Shown one piece after another: positions 17,492-25,895 of a DNA stretch of 44,012 bases. The stretch's first letter is position 1; the number at the start of each line of letters is the position of its first letter. Origin of the DNA: an uncultured Roseicyclus sp. (GTDB taxonomy: Bacteria > Pseudomonadota > Alphaproteobacteria > Rhodobacterales > Rhodobacteraceae). Location: contig CAKZPN010000005.1 of assembly GCA_937139335.1 (NCBI GenBank), positions 1-44,012 on the forward strand. Reading direction: 5' to 3'. Below the pieces are notes generated by a model. The model was not told where the DNA came from. It saw nothing but the letters and a program-made list of their open reading frames with translations, and ran no database searches. Both the position numbers and the translations under genes were made by a program.

Positions 17492-17594
17492 CGTCTGATC
17501 TCCTCTTCATGTGTCGAGAGGGCGTTGTCCTTTCCCCGAATTTTGCCGGGGCGACAGGCTTCCCCTTGCGGGGTCCACCAACACCAATATGAAA

Positions 17595-17614
17595 CCCCGG
17601 CCTTGCGACCGGGG
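17595..17614 (-). terminator. Probable terminator after the Hint-domain gene
   Basis: A ccccgg/ccgggg stem with an 8-base loop is followed on the minus strand by TTTCATATT. It lies 36 bases downstream of the Hint-domain gene and upstream of rpsD. The stem is short, so efficiency is uncertain. Confidence 0.5.
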
Positions 17615-17649
17615 ATGAGGGCGGCTTCTACGCAGGTGGTCGGGGGCTG

Positions 17650-18729
17650 TCAATGCCGCGCGGCGACGGGTTTCGTGGGCGCGCCACCCAGCAGGATCGC
17701 GGCCTCGGCCCGGCTTGCCATGCGGCGCGCGGCGGGGCCGTAGAGGTCGGGGTTCTGCGCCAGGTCCGGGCGCAGGTCGAACAGCAGGTCGCGCTGGACG
17801 CCCGACAGATGCTCCATGCCCATGAAGCCGGGGTGGAAGGTCTCGACCTCGAGCCCGTTGGCCCAGACCACCTCGTGGCGCTCCAGCATCAGGTGGATGT
17901 ACCAGGTCTCGCGGAGCGAGTGATCGACGGTGATGAAGCGGTCGCCCACAAGATCGGCGGCGCGGACCAGCACCTCGGGCTCGCCCCAGAGATCGCGCGC
18001 AGCGCGGCCGGTGACGAGCACCCGGTGATCGGGGCTGACCAGCAGGTCCGCCTCGGGCCGGTCGATGCCCAGCGCGCCCCGGCGCAGGCGGATCGGCCGC
18101 TGATCTGGCATCGCGAAAAGCCGCGCGCCGGACATGCGGCGATGACCTGACCACAGAACCCCCTGCGGGCCGCTGTCGCGCGTGAGCAGCCGGTCGCCCG
18201 GCCCCAGATCCTCGATCGCGACGTCGCCCGTCTCGGTGCGCATCCGCGTGCCGGGCGTGAAGCAGATCACCGAAGGACGGTCGGAGGGGGTCGGGCGCAG
18301 CATCCGCTCAGAACACTGCACGATCGTCAGGTCGCATTGCGGCGGCGGGGCGTCATCGGCGAACATCAGGATCGGCGGCATGCCGTCCTCGATGCTGATG
18401 GGAACGATGGTGAAGAAACGCGCGCCGTCTGACACGACGAACGCGCCGCGAAATACCGGGTCGGCCTCGTCGGCGGCAAGATCGGCGGGGCCGGGCGCAG
18501 GGCGCTGCAACAGTTTGCGCACCACCCGCGCCGCGCGGGTCCGAAGCTCGGCGTGGTCCCGGCTGGCAGTCAGGACAAGGGCGGCCCCGTCGCCCTCAAG
18601 CGGAAGCGCGCGGCCGTGCCAGCTCCACGCCATCCCCTCCACCAGATCCTGATCCGGTTCTGCCGGCAAACCCTCGATCCAGGTTTGCGCCCATGCGATC
18701 ACGAACGCGCCCCGAAAGCCCGTACCCAT
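17650..18729 (-). CDS. Hint (Hedgehog/intein) domain-containing protein
   Basis: The 359-residue protein has a C-terminal half related to Hint_2 domains, starting at Cys156 in VICFTPGTRMRTETGDVAIEDL, the place where intein-like autoprocessing would begin, followed by DRLLTRDSGPQGVLWSGHR, LLVSPDHRVLV and VWANGLEVETFHPG. Many such proteins in Rhodobacterales have no extein after the domain and are of unknown function. The N-terminal 150 residues contain no recognisable domain and no signal peptide. It stands between the LpxR-like gene and rpsD. Self-cleavage at Cys156 is possible, but other residues needed for splicing were not checked. Confidence 0.85.
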   Translation of the reverse strand: MGTGFRGAFVIAWAQTWIEGLPAEPDQDLVEGMAWSWHGRALPLEGDGAALVLTASRDHAELRTRAARVVRKLLQRPAPGPADLAADEADPVFRGAFVVSDGARFFTIVPISIEDGMPPILMFADDAPPPQCDLTIVQCSERMLRPTPSDRPSVICFTPGTRMRTETGDVAIEDLGPGDRLLTRDSGPQGVLWSGHRRMSGARLFAMPDQRPIRLRRGALGIDRPEADLLVSPDHRVLVTGRAARDLWGEPEVLVRAADLVGDRFITVDHSLRETWYIHLMLERHEVVWANGLEVETFHPGFMGMEHLSGVQRDLLFDLRPDLAQNPDLYGPAARRMASRAEAAILLGGAPTKPVAARH

Positions 18730-18861
18730 TGCCCCGCCTCGAAGTCTTATAATGCCAGCCGTTGTTCGACTGTGCTTCCGGCAAGTCTACCAGAGGTGAT
18801 TCGCTGTGTATAGCGTGCGATTCGGCGACAGCTACAAAATCTGTGCGGCTGCCCGAAGAGC

Positions 18862-19785
18862 CTAGAATCGCAGGTCGACGCTGAGCGAACCGACCACTTG
18901 CGAGTCGGGCTGGCCGACGAATTCCTCCGACAACCAGGTGACCCCGTAGAAGATGTTGCTTTGCCCGAACCCGTAATTCGCGCCGGCCCGGACACGGTGG
19001 CGGCTCTCCTCCACCTCGAAGCCGCGGTCCGACGGCAGGAAGACTGAGCTGTCGACATAAGCGGTGTCGGCGCCGAGCAGGAAGGACCAACCGCCCTCGT
19101 CGGCGATATTGGTGATGCCCGCGATGCGCTGCCCGGTGATCGGGTCTCGCGCCCGCAGCCCGCCCTGCCCGAGGGTGCCGAAAGTCACGTCGACGCCGAC
19201 CCGCGCCAGCGTCTCGACGCCACCCTGCACCTCCACGAAGGGGCGGACCTCTGCCAGTCTCCATTGAAGGCTGCGCGCGACTTCGACGGTGCCATGCAGA
19301 TACACGCCATCTTCGACCTGGTAATCCTCCAGGTCGATCCGAGGCATCGACAGCAGGTCGTGGACGCTGGACTGCAGCGAGCGGATGCCGGACTGCTCGC
19401 CCGTCACCGCGACATCCGCGCCGGCCGTGACCTCGAGCCCCCGCCAGTCGAAATGCGTGTGCGCCCCGAGCCACCAGGTCCCGGCATAGAGCCGGTCGCC
19501 CGGATCCGGGTTCACCAGATCCTCCGGCGTGATCGCCTCGCCGCGAAAGCGGTATTCCATGATCTGGAACGGCTGCGAAGGCAGTTGCCCGTCCCAGGCC
19601 GGGCCGCGGAAGGCGCTGACGTTGAACCCGCCGCTGCGCCAGCGGTCCTGCCTGTCACCCAGCGTGTCATTGGTGATCAACCGGGTGATCCCCAGCGTCG
19701 TCCGCCCGTCCTGGGCCTGCGCGGCCGGGGCCAGAACGCAAAAAGAAAGAAGAGCTGCCCCGATCAGGGGAAGTTTCTGAACCAT
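18862..19785 (-). CDS. LpxR-like lipid A deacylase family outer membrane protein
   Basis: A signal peptide ends near AAQAQ, then a predicted beta-barrel of about 280 residues ends in Phe, as outer membrane proteins do. Early in the barrel RLITNDT with Asn39-Asp40 followed by DRQDRWRSGG matches the Asn-Asp catalytic segment and the D-R-W-Y/R-S/T-N-G motif of LpxR (DUF2219). LQSSVHDLLSMP fits the segment carrying the catalytic His, and LYAGTWWLG fits the family PYAG motif. LpxR removes the 3'-acyloxyacyl group of lipid A. The Met at 19785 gives the proper signal peptide; the frame opens 12 codons earlier. Enzymatic activity is inferred, not shown. Confidence 0.8.
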   Translation of the reverse strand: MVQKLPLIGAALLSFCVLAPAAQAQDGRTTLGITRLITNDTLGDRQDRWRSGGFNVSAFRGPAWDGQLPSQPFQIMEYRFRGEAITPEDLVNPDPGDRLYAGTWWLGAHTHFDWRGLEVTAGADVAVTGEQSGIRSLQSSVHDLLSMPRIDLEDYQVEDGVYLHGTVEVARSLQWRLAEVRPFVEVQGGVETLARVGVDVTFGTLGQGGLRARDPITGQRIAGITNIADEGGWSFLLGADTAYVDSSVFLPSDRGFEVEESRHRVRAGANYGFGQSNIFYGVTWLSEEFVGQPDSQVVGSLSVDLRF

Positions 19786-19883
19786 GTCACCGCCTCGCGC
19801 AAAGCCGCGGTTGTCCCGCATGCCATTTGTTCCGACGATACCATCGGGAATGTGTCGTGGCTATGGCGTGGCGGCGACAGGGG

Positions 19884-22157
19884 TCAGCTGCATTTAGAAT
19901 AGCCGCAATTGTTGCAGGTCAGGCACCCTTCGGCCATGCGCATGTCGTACTGGCCGCAGGACGGGCAGGCCGGGCCGGGGCGCAGGCCCAGGTTCACGAC
20001 CTCGGCCTGAGGGTCGGATTTCAGCCCCATCCCCTCGCCCGCGATGAAGCCGATGGAGATCATGTGCCGCTCGATCACGCCGCCGATCGCGGCCAGGATC
20101 GAGGGGACATACTTGCCGTTCATCCACGCCCCGCCGCGCGGATCGAACACCGCCTTCAGCTCCTCGACCACGAAGCTCACGTCCCCGCCGCGCCGGAACA
20201 CCGCCGAGATCATCCGCGTCAGCGCCACGGTCCAGGCGAAATGCTCCATGTTCTTGGAGTTGATGAAGACCTCGAACGGGCGACGATGCCCGGCCAGGAT
20301 GATATCGTTGATGGTGATGTAGAGCGCGTGCTCGCTATCGGGCCATTTCACCTTGTAGGTGTGGCCTTCCAGCGTGGCGGGCCGGTCGAGCGGCTCGGAC
20401 ATGTAGACGACTTCGCCCGACGCCGCCTCCACCGCCTCGGGACCGTCGGGTTTGTCGGCGACCTCGGACACGGTCAGGACCGAGCCGGTCACGTCGTTCG
20501 GCCGGTAGGTGGTGCAACCCTTGCACCCGGTGGCATAGGCCTCGGCATAGACGTCCTTGAACGCCTCGAAGCCGATGTCGGCGGGCACGTTGATCGTCTT
20601 CGAGATCGACGAGTCGATCCAGGGCTGCGCCGCGGCCTGCATCCGCACATGGTCCATCGGGGTCAGCGTCTGCGCGGTCACGAACTGCGCGGGGAGGTCG
20701 GTCTCGCCTGTGGCCTCGCGGTAGAGGCGCACGGCGTAATCCACCACCTCCTCCTCCGTCCGGGTGCCGTCGGGTTGCAGCACCTTGCGCTTGTAGGAAT
20801 TGGCAAAGATCGGCTCGATCCCGGAAGACACGTTGCCGGCGAAAAGCGATATCGTCCCGGTCGGCGCGATGGAGGTCAGCAGCGCGTTCCTGAGCCCGTG
20901 CTTTGCGATCAGCGCCTGAACATCCGCGTCGAGACGCCGGATCATCGGCGCCTTGGCGTAGGCGGCGGCATCGTAGAGTGGAAACGCCCCCTTTTCCGCC
21001 GCGATCAGAGCCGAGGCGCGGTAGCCGGCGTTCGCGATCGCCTGCATCCATTCGCCGGTCTGCGCCACGGCGGCCTCCGAGCCGTAGCGCTGGCCCATCA
21101 TCGCCAGCGCATCGGCAAGCCCGGTCACGCCCAGCCCGATCCGCCGCTTCGCCTGCGCCTCCTGCGCCTGTTGCGGCAGCGGAAAGCGCGAGGCGTCGAC
21201 CACGTTGTCCATCATCCGGATCGAGGTCGCGACGAGGTCGGCCAGCCGCATGACGTCGATGCGGGCGGCATCGGTGAACGGCTCCTCCACCAGCCGGGCG
21301 AGGTTGATCGAGCCAAGCAGGCAGGCGCCGTAGGGCGGCAGGGGCTGCTCGCCGCAGGGGTTCGTCGCGGCGATGGTCTCGGCGTAGCTCAGGTTGTTCT
21401 CGGCGTTGATCCGGTCGATGAAGATCACGCCCGGCTCGGCGTAGTCGTAGGTCGCGCGCATGATCTTGTTCCACAGGTCGCGCGCGGACACGGTGTGGTA
21501 GACCTTGCCGCCGAAGCTCAGCTCCCACGGGCCGTCGGCCTCCACCGCCGCCATGAACGGGTCGGTGACCAGAACCGAGACGTTGAACATGCGCAGGCGG
21601 GCGGGGTCGGATTTGGCCGCGATGAAGGCCTCGATATCCGGGTGATCGCAGCGCAGCGTCGCCATCATTGCGCCCCGGCGCGAGCCCGCCGACATGATCG
21701 TGCGGCACATCGCGTCCCAGACATCCATGAAGGACAGCGGGCCGGAGGCGTCGGCGGCGACACCATGCACCTCGGCGCCCTTGGGCCGGATGGTGGAGAA
21801 ATCGTAGCCGATGCCGCCTCCCTGCTGCATCGTCAGCGCGGCCTCGCGCAGGTTGTCGAAGATGCCGCCCATGCTGTCGGGGATCGTGCCCATGACGAAG
21901 CAGTTGAACAACGTCACCGACCGCGCGGTGCCGGCGCCCGCCACGATGCGCCCGGCGGGCAGGTACTTGAATTCCTCCAGCGCGTCGTAGAAACGGTCTT
22001 CCCAAGTCGCCTTGTCCCGCTCGACCTCGGCCAGCGCGCGGGCGATCCGGCGCCACGTATCCTCCACCGACTGGTCGATCGGCGCGCCGCCCGCTTCTTT
22101 CAGGCGGTACTTCATGTCCCAGATCTGTTCGGCGATGGGGGCGGCGAAACGGGTCAT
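19884..22157 (-). CDS. nrdJ: Adenosylcobalamin-dependent ribonucleoside-diphosphate reductase (class II)
   Basis: Class II ribonucleotide reductase makes deoxyribonucleotides with a radical generated from coenzyme B12 and needs no oxygen. Visible are SAGSRRGAMMATLRCDHPDIE, the active-site segment ATNPCGEQPLPPYGACLLGS (N-x-C-x-E), SIAPTGTISLFAGNVSSGIEP, and a C-terminal Cys-rich tail with CPSCGQYDMR and CLTCNNCGYSKC, typical of alphaproteobacterial NrdJ. The Met at 22157 (MTRFAAPIAEQIW) is preferred; an upstream frame opening at 22247 would run through the tRNA-like gene. The protein is 757 residues. It is transcribed in the same direction as the tRNA-like gene, 20 bases after it. Confidence 0.95.
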   Translation of the reverse strand: MTRFAAPIAEQIWDMKYRLKEAGGAPIDQSVEDTWRRIARALAEVERDKATWEDRFYDALEEFKYLPAGRIVAGAGTARSVTLFNCFVMGTIPDSMGGIFDNLREAALTMQQGGGIGYDFSTIRPKGAEVHGVAADASGPLSFMDVWDAMCRTIMSAGSRRGAMMATLRCDHPDIEAFIAAKSDPARLRMFNVSVLVTDPFMAAVEADGPWELSFGGKVYHTVSARDLWNKIMRATYDYAEPGVIFIDRINAENNLSYAETIAATNPCGEQPLPPYGACLLGSINLARLVEEPFTDAARIDVMRLADLVATSIRMMDNVVDASRFPLPQQAQEAQAKRRIGLGVTGLADALAMMGQRYGSEAAVAQTGEWMQAIANAGYRASALIAAEKGAFPLYDAAAYAKAPMIRRLDADVQALIAKHGLRNALLTSIAPTGTISLFAGNVSSGIEPIFANSYKRKVLQPDGTRTEEEVVDYAVRLYREATGETDLPAQFVTAQTLTPMDHVRMQAAAQPWIDSSISKTINVPADIGFEAFKDVYAEAYATGCKGCTTYRPNDVTGSVLTVSEVADKPDGPEAVEAASGEVVYMSEPLDRPATLEGHTYKVKWPDSEHALYITINDIILAGHRRPFEVFINSKNMEHFAWTVALTRMISAVFRRGGDVSFVVEELKAVFDPRGGAWMNGKYVPSILAAIGGVIERHMISIGFIAGEGMGLKSDPQAEVVNLGLRPGPACPSCGQYDMRMAEGCLTCNNCGYSKCS

Positions 22158-22177
22158 CGGGAGGCTCCGGTCGGTTA

Positions 22178-22287
22178 TGGACATGGAGGCAGGACTTGAA
22201 CCTGCAACCTCCCCGCCGTACGGTATCGTCGCTGGACGAAGAACCATACTAGAAAGCGGGGCGCTCTTCCTTTTGAGCTACTCCACG
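22178..22287 (-). tRNA. tRNA-like gene with a ~33-nt hairpin in the anticodon loop (possible tRNA-Arg UCU)
   Basis: Read on the minus strand, all tRNA parts are present: a 7-bp acceptor stem (cgtggag with ctccatg, one G-U pair), ta, a 4-bp D stem (gctc/gagc), an anticodon stem (ccccg/cggggg-type, 5-6 bp), a 5-base variable region, a 5-bp T stem with loop ttcaagt, and an encoded CCA. The whole is 110 nt instead of 76. The extra bases fall in the anticodon loop and form their own hairpin (gtatggt with accgtac, then tcgtc with gacga). Removing the insert leaves loop tttctag, in which the anticodon would be UCU (Arg) with A37, and the insert would lie after position 37. UUC is an alternative reading. 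The length is far too short for a group I intron. Confidence 0.65.
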
Positions 22288-22292
22288 TTAAG

Positions 22293-22318
22293 GCCCGGGC
22301 GATCTGCTCGGGCTTTTT
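22293..22318 (+). terminator. Terminator-like hairpin with T-tract, oriented opposite to the tRNA-like gene
   Basis: gcccgggc and gctcgggc pair around a 5-base loop and are followed on the plus strand by five T. It lies 6 bases from the 5' end of the minus-strand tRNA-like gene. No plus-strand gene precedes it. On the minus strand it would fall in the 5' leader of the tRNA-like transcript. Confidence 0.6.
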
Positions 22319-22347
22319 CTTCTACTCTTCTCAGCGCACTCTATCAA
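22319..22347 (-). promoter_or_regulatory. Promoter candidate for the tRNA-like gene
   Basis: On the minus strand ttgata (5 of 6 to the -35 consensus) and tagaag (4 of 6 to the -10 consensus) are spaced by 17 bases. They lie about 32 bases upstream of the mature 5' end of the tRNA-like gene, a distance that leaves a short leader. Confidence 0.45.
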
Positions 22348-22412
22348 CAGATTGCAGATCGAGATGACAGCACTACGATATGCAGTAGCGACAGGATTCT
22401 GTGGAGGCTTTT

Positions 22413-22850
22413 GTGAGTAAGCCGGGGAAAACCCATCTCATCAAGCTCTGCGTGGGCGCCGAGCGGGTCGAGGATCTGCTCGAGTGGCAGGCGAGCGCGC
22501 GCGCCAAGGGCCCGGACGGGCTGCCGCGCCACGTGACGCGGATGTGGCCGAAACGCGCCGCCGAGGTGCTGGATGGCGGCTCGCTTTTTTGGGTCTTTAA
22601 AGGCCTCGTCCTGTGTCGCCAGCCGATCCTGCGGCTGGACGAGGTCGATCGCGGCGACGGGATCATCCGCTGCGGCATCGTGCTCGACCCGGCGGTGACG
22701 CGCGTGGCCGCCACGCCGAAGCGACCGTTCCAGGGCTGGCGCTACCTTGCGCCCGAGGATGCGCCGCGCGACCTGCCCAGGGGCCGCGAGAGCGAAGAGG
22801 CCCTGCCCGTCGACCTGCAGACCGCACTGGCCGAAATAGGCGTTCTCTAG
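22413..22850 (+). CDS. DUF1489 family protein
   Basis: This 145-residue protein belongs to DUF1489, a family of alphaproteobacteria recognised by THLIKLCVGAERVEDL at the N-terminus, PRHVTRMWPKRAAEVL and LFWVFKGLVLCRQ in the middle, and RPFQGWRYL near the end. The function is unknown. I chose the GTG at 22413 because a GGAGG lies five bases before it; another GTG four codons upstream would include this ribosome-binding site in the coding region. It is convergent with the outer membrane protein gene, which has a strong terminator in the gap. Confidence 0.88.
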   Translation: MSKPGKTHLIKLCVGAERVEDLLEWQASARAKGPDGLPRHVTRMWPKRAAEVLDGGSLFWVFKGLVLCRQPILRLDEVDRGDGIIRCGIVLDPAVTRVAATPKRPFQGWRYLAPEDAPRDLPRGRESEEALPVDLQTALAEIGVL

Positions 22851-22859
22851 CCCCTCACG

Positions 22860-22888
22860 AAAAACGCGCGGCCCAAAGGGACCGCGCG
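22860..22888 (-). terminator. Strong Rho-independent terminator of the outer membrane protein gene
   Basis: On the minus strand a stem of about 10 bp (cgcgcgg-ccc pairing with one bulge) is followed by five T. It sits in the 64-base gap between convergent genes. Confidence 0.88.
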
Positions 22889-22914
22889 CCGTGTTCCTGC
22901 AAGGATGCCCTCGA

Positions 22915-23889
22915 TCAGAAGATCGAGTTCACCACCGCACCGATGGCCGAGCGGTAGTCGCCGCGGGCCGTCCGGGTGTTGGAGTTGAGCGGGGTCGAGG
23001 AACCGCCGCCGAGCGGGATGGTCAGGCCGACTGCGAAGCGGTCGATCTCGGCCTCGAAGCCGGGGCCGTCGACGTCGATGTCGGTCCGCGAGTATTCGGC
23101 GCTCAGGATGACCGGAGTGCCCATGCTGGACATGTCGTAGGCACCGCCGATCGTCAGGCTGGTGGCGCTGATGTCGAGGCCGATCGGCTCGCCGACGTTC
23201 AGGAAGTCAACCGACCCGTAAGCCATGAACCCGTTGCCGAAATCGTAGTCAGCGCCGAGCGAGACCGTCGTCAGGTCGAGGTCGGTGCCGCCAGCGTCGA
23301 TGTCGGTGCGCAGCACGCTGCCGAACACGCCGAACTGCGAGTTGATCTGGTAGGACGCGGCGACACCGTAGTCGAGGATATCGATGCCGCTTCCCAGGCT
23401 GGGGTCGGTGTCGGACGTGCCGACGAAGGCTTCGACCCAGAGCTGGCCGTGCTCGTAGCCGCCGAAGATACCGTAGCTTTCGGTATCGACGCCAAGGGCG
23501 ATCGGCAGACCTGAGAACGACAGGTCAAAGTCGCCCATGTTGTAATAGACACCAACATAAGCGCCGTTGCCGAAGTGGTAGGCAGGCTCGATGCTCAGCC
23601 CGATCAGGTCGAGATCGAGGTCACCGCCACCGATGTCGATGCTGCCGGAGCTCATGTTGAAATCGAGTCCAACAGAGAAGGCGCTGCTGAACATGACGTC
23701 GGTTTCGACATCGATCGACATGCCGGTCAGGTCGACGTCACCACCACCAGCCTCAAGGTTGGACGTGCTGAAGCCAAGGGTCATGGCGCCGGAAAATGCG
23801 GGGCCGGTCTGGGCTTGGGCGGACAGGGGCAGCGCCAGAAGGGCGGCACCCGACAGCAGCAAGCCACGGTAGTTCAAAATGGAAGACAT
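22915..23889 (-). CDS. Outer membrane beta-barrel (porin-like) protein
   Basis: A signal peptide ending in LSAQAQ is followed by alternating hydrophobic-polar strands with many Gly and Asp residues and a C-terminal Phe, typical of an outer membrane barrel assembled by BAM. Segments such as GGGDVDLTGMSIDVETDV, GGGDLDLDLIGLSIEP and GGTDLDLTTVSLGADY recur, indicating repeated strand-turn units. The closest general class is the porin family of Rhodobacterales, but there is no signature for a substrate. The gene has its own terminator and a 200-base upstream region shared with hisG, so it is probably expressed alone. Confidence 0.8.
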   Translation of the reverse strand: MSSILNYRGLLLSGAALLALPLSAQAQTGPAFSGAMTLGFSTSNLEAGGGDVDLTGMSIDVETDVMFSSAFSVGLDFNMSSGSIDIGGGDLDLDLIGLSIEPAYHFGNGAYVGVYYNMGDFDLSFSGLPIALGVDTESYGIFGGYEHGQLWVEAFVGTSDTDPSLGSGIDILDYGVAASYQINSQFGVFGSVLRTDIDAGGTDLDLTTVSLGADYDFGNGFMAYGSVDFLNVGEPIGLDISATSLTIGGAYDMSSMGTPVILSAEYSRTDIDVDGPGFEAEIDRFAVGLTIPLGGGSSTPLNSNTRTARGDYRSAIGAVVNSIF

Positions 23890-24090
23890 GGCAGACTCCG
23901 TAAATTGGTGCCGGACGGCACTCTATGGCATAGGACGATCATCGCTACGATGGGGCGGGGGGACCAGTCAGGGATTCCTCCAGTCGATCCGACCGCCCAA
24001 TCCTACGCCGCTCCCATACTCCCTGCACCCCGGCCTGTCGAACCTGCTGCGTGCGAAAACTGCCGCCGCGTAATCAAATAGCAACAAAGA

Positions 24091-24789
24091 TTACACGGGT
24101 TTGTGATCGAGCCTCTGCGCCAGATCGTCCATTGCGCGGCGCTCGTTCTCGCCCCAGGCCGCGCCGCGCGAGCGGAACAGCGTCGCCTCGGAGCGGTGGA
24201 TCAGGCCGTCGTCCAGTATTTTCAGATGGTTGGCGCGCAGCGTCTCGCCGGTCGAGGTGATGTCGGCGATCGCCTCGGCGGTGCCGTGGGCGACAGTGCC
24301 CTCGGTCGCGCCCTGGCTGTCGACAAGTTGATAATCGGCGACGCCCGCGCCGCGCAAAAATTCCCGCACCAGCCGGTGATACTTTGTCGCAACCCTGAGC
24401 CGGAAACCGTGCCGCGCGCGGAAGGCGGCGGCGACCGAGTCGAGGTCGTCGAGCGTTGTCACGTCGACCCAGCATTTCGGTACCGCGACGACCAGATCGG
24501 CGTGGCCGAAGCCCATCGCCGCGACAACGTCGACCGCCTGGTCCCAGGCCGGGATGCGTTCCTGCACAAGATCGGACCCGGTCACGCCCAGGTGGATGCG
24601 CCCGGCGGCCAGTTCGCGCGGGATCTCTCCCGCCGACAGCAGCATCAGCTCGACATCGGCCACCGCAACCTCGGCGGCATATTCCCGGTCCGACCCGCTC
24701 CGCCGCATCTCCAGCCCGCGCTCGGCGAACCAGGCGAAGGTCTTGTCCATCAACCGCCCCTTGGACGGCACGCCCAGCCGGATCGTCAT
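24091..24789 (-). CDS. hisG: ATP phosphoribosyltransferase catalytic subunit (short form)
   Basis: HisG catalyses the first step of histidine biosynthesis, joining ATP and PRPP. At 232 residues this is the short HisG type, which lacks the C-terminal regulatory domain and needs HisZ; hisZ lies directly upstream and overlaps it (ATGA). Motifs include LGVPSKGRLMD at the N-terminus, DLVVAVPKCW in the middle, and the PRPP-loop region DSQGATEGTVAHGTAEAIAD (usually ending ADIVDLVSTG, here ADITSTGETL). Confidence 0.94.
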   Translation of the reverse strand: MTIRLGVPSKGRLMDKTFAWFAERGLEMRRSGSDREYAAEVAVADVELMLLSAGEIPRELAAGRIHLGVTGSDLVQERIPAWDQAVDVVAAMGFGHADLVVAVPKCWVDVTTLDDLDSVAAAFRARHGFRLRVATKYHRLVREFLRGAGVADYQLVDSQGATEGTVAHGTAEAIADITSTGETLRANHLKILDDGLIHRSEATLFRSRGAAWGENERRAMDDLAQRLDHKPV

Positions 24790-25895
24790 GACGATGCCCC
24801 CGCCCCGACCCGCGCCAGCAGCCCGGGCCGGATCACCCCGCCCACCGCGGGGATGGCCCGCCCGGCGCCCAGGATCCGGGTCATCGCGTCGTAGCGCCCG
24901 CCGGTCGCGACGGGCGGCAGGTCGGGCCGCCCCTCGGCCACGAAGCCGAAGACGAAGCCGTCGTAGTATTCCATCGTGGTGCGCCCGAAACTCGCCTCGA
25001 ACGGCAGTTGGCCGATATCGACCCCGGCGGCTTCCAGCGCCTCCATCCGCGCGGCGAAGCGGTCGACGGCAGGCGCGAGCGCCGGCAGGTCGACGCAGAC
25101 ATCGCAAAGCTGTTCGTAGGCGTCCGGCAGCGACGCCTTCAGCGACAGGATCACGCCCAACACCTCGGCCTCGGCGGCGGGGATCGGCGGGGCCTCGGCA
25201 TCGGCGACCAGTGCCGCGATCCGGGCCACCACCTCCTGCGCGCCGCGCAGCCCGATCTCGGGCCCGGCCTCGGCCACCAGCACCAGCGCGTCGGTCCGTG
25301 CCGCCGCCGCGATCAGCGCCTTGCGCGCGGGCGGCACCGGCGCGCGGCCGGTGTAGCGGTCGAGAAGCGCGCGGAACCGGCGCGGGCGCCAGATGTGACG
25401 GCGCAGCGCCGACTTGCGCGCCTCGGTCGTGCCCAGCGTGTCGATGGCCGCCATCAGCAGGCCGATGTCGCCTGTAACGGCGCGCAGCCTGTAGGGCGCC
25501 AGCGCCTGCGCGAAAAGCGCGAAGACCTCGGCATCGGCGCGGGTGGGATCGGCGCGGTCGAAAACCTCGTAGCCGACCTGCAGGTATTCCGACGGGCGGC
25601 CGGAGCCCGCGGGCTGGGTGCGGAACACCTCGCCCATGTAGGTGTAGCGCGCGGGGTCGGCGCCCCCCGCCATGTGCATCTGCACCACGGGCACGGTGAA
25701 GTCGGGGCGCAGCATCATCTCGCCCCGGTCGGGGTCATGGGTGACATAGGCGCGCGCGCGGATGTCCTCGCCATAGAGGTCGAGCAGCGTCTCGGCCGGC
25801 AGCAGCAGGTCGGCATCGACGGCCTGCGCGCCGGCCGCCTCGAAGACGGCCATCAGCCGTGCGGCCTCGGCCCGGAGGGCGGGCTTGTCGCTCAC
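24786..25895 (-). CDS. hisZ: ATP phosphoribosyltransferase regulatory subunit
   Basis: HisZ is a paralogue of histidyl-tRNA synthetase that has no aminoacylation activity and makes a hetero-octamer with short HisG, conferring histidine feedback control. The 369-residue protein has class II synthetase-like parts: [30 protein letters not shown], and a C-terminal [13 protein letters not shown] with [12 protein letters not shown]. Its GTG start overlaps the hisS stop codon as GTGA, and its stop overlaps the hisG start. The grouping of hisS, hisZ and hisG in one coupled operon is common in Rhodobacterales. Confidence 0.93.
   Translation of the reverse strand: MSDKPALRAEAARLMAVFEAAGAQAVDADLLLPAETLLDLYGEDIRARAYVTHDPDRGEMMLRPDFTVPVVQMHMAGGADPARYTYMGEVFRTQPAGSGRPSEYLQVGYEVFDRADPTRADAEVFALFAQALAPYRLRAVTGDIGLLMAAIDTLGTTEARKSALRRHIWRPRRFRALLDRYTGRAPVPPARKALIAAAARTDALVLVAEAGPEIGLRGAQEVVARIAALVADAEAPPIPAAEAEVLGVILSLKASLPDAYEQLCDVCVDLPALAPAVDRFAARMEALEAAGVDIGQLPFEASFGRTTMEYYDGFVFGFVAEGRPDLPPVATGGRYDAMTRILGAGRAIPAVGGVIRPGLLARVGAGASS

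Noticed and set aside
17507..18154. Minus-strand frame overlapping the Hint-domain gene and the rpsD leader
   Set aside because: It is an out-of-frame shadow rich in Arg and Pro; the Hint motifs lie in the other frame.
19827..22199. Plus-strand frame of 790 codons opposite nrdJ
   Set aside because: Composition (Arg, His, Gly, Val-rich) is that of an antisense shadow, and NrdJ is certain on the other strand.
22178..22287. Group I intron in the tRNA-like gene
   Set aside because: The insert is about 33 nt and has none of the P/Q/R/S pairings; group I introns are several times longer.
22178..22287. Piece of a split (permuted) tmRNA
   Set aside because: Alphaproteobacterial tmRNA is permuted, but here both acceptor strands, D arm, T arm and CCA occur in normal order with no tag-coding sequence.
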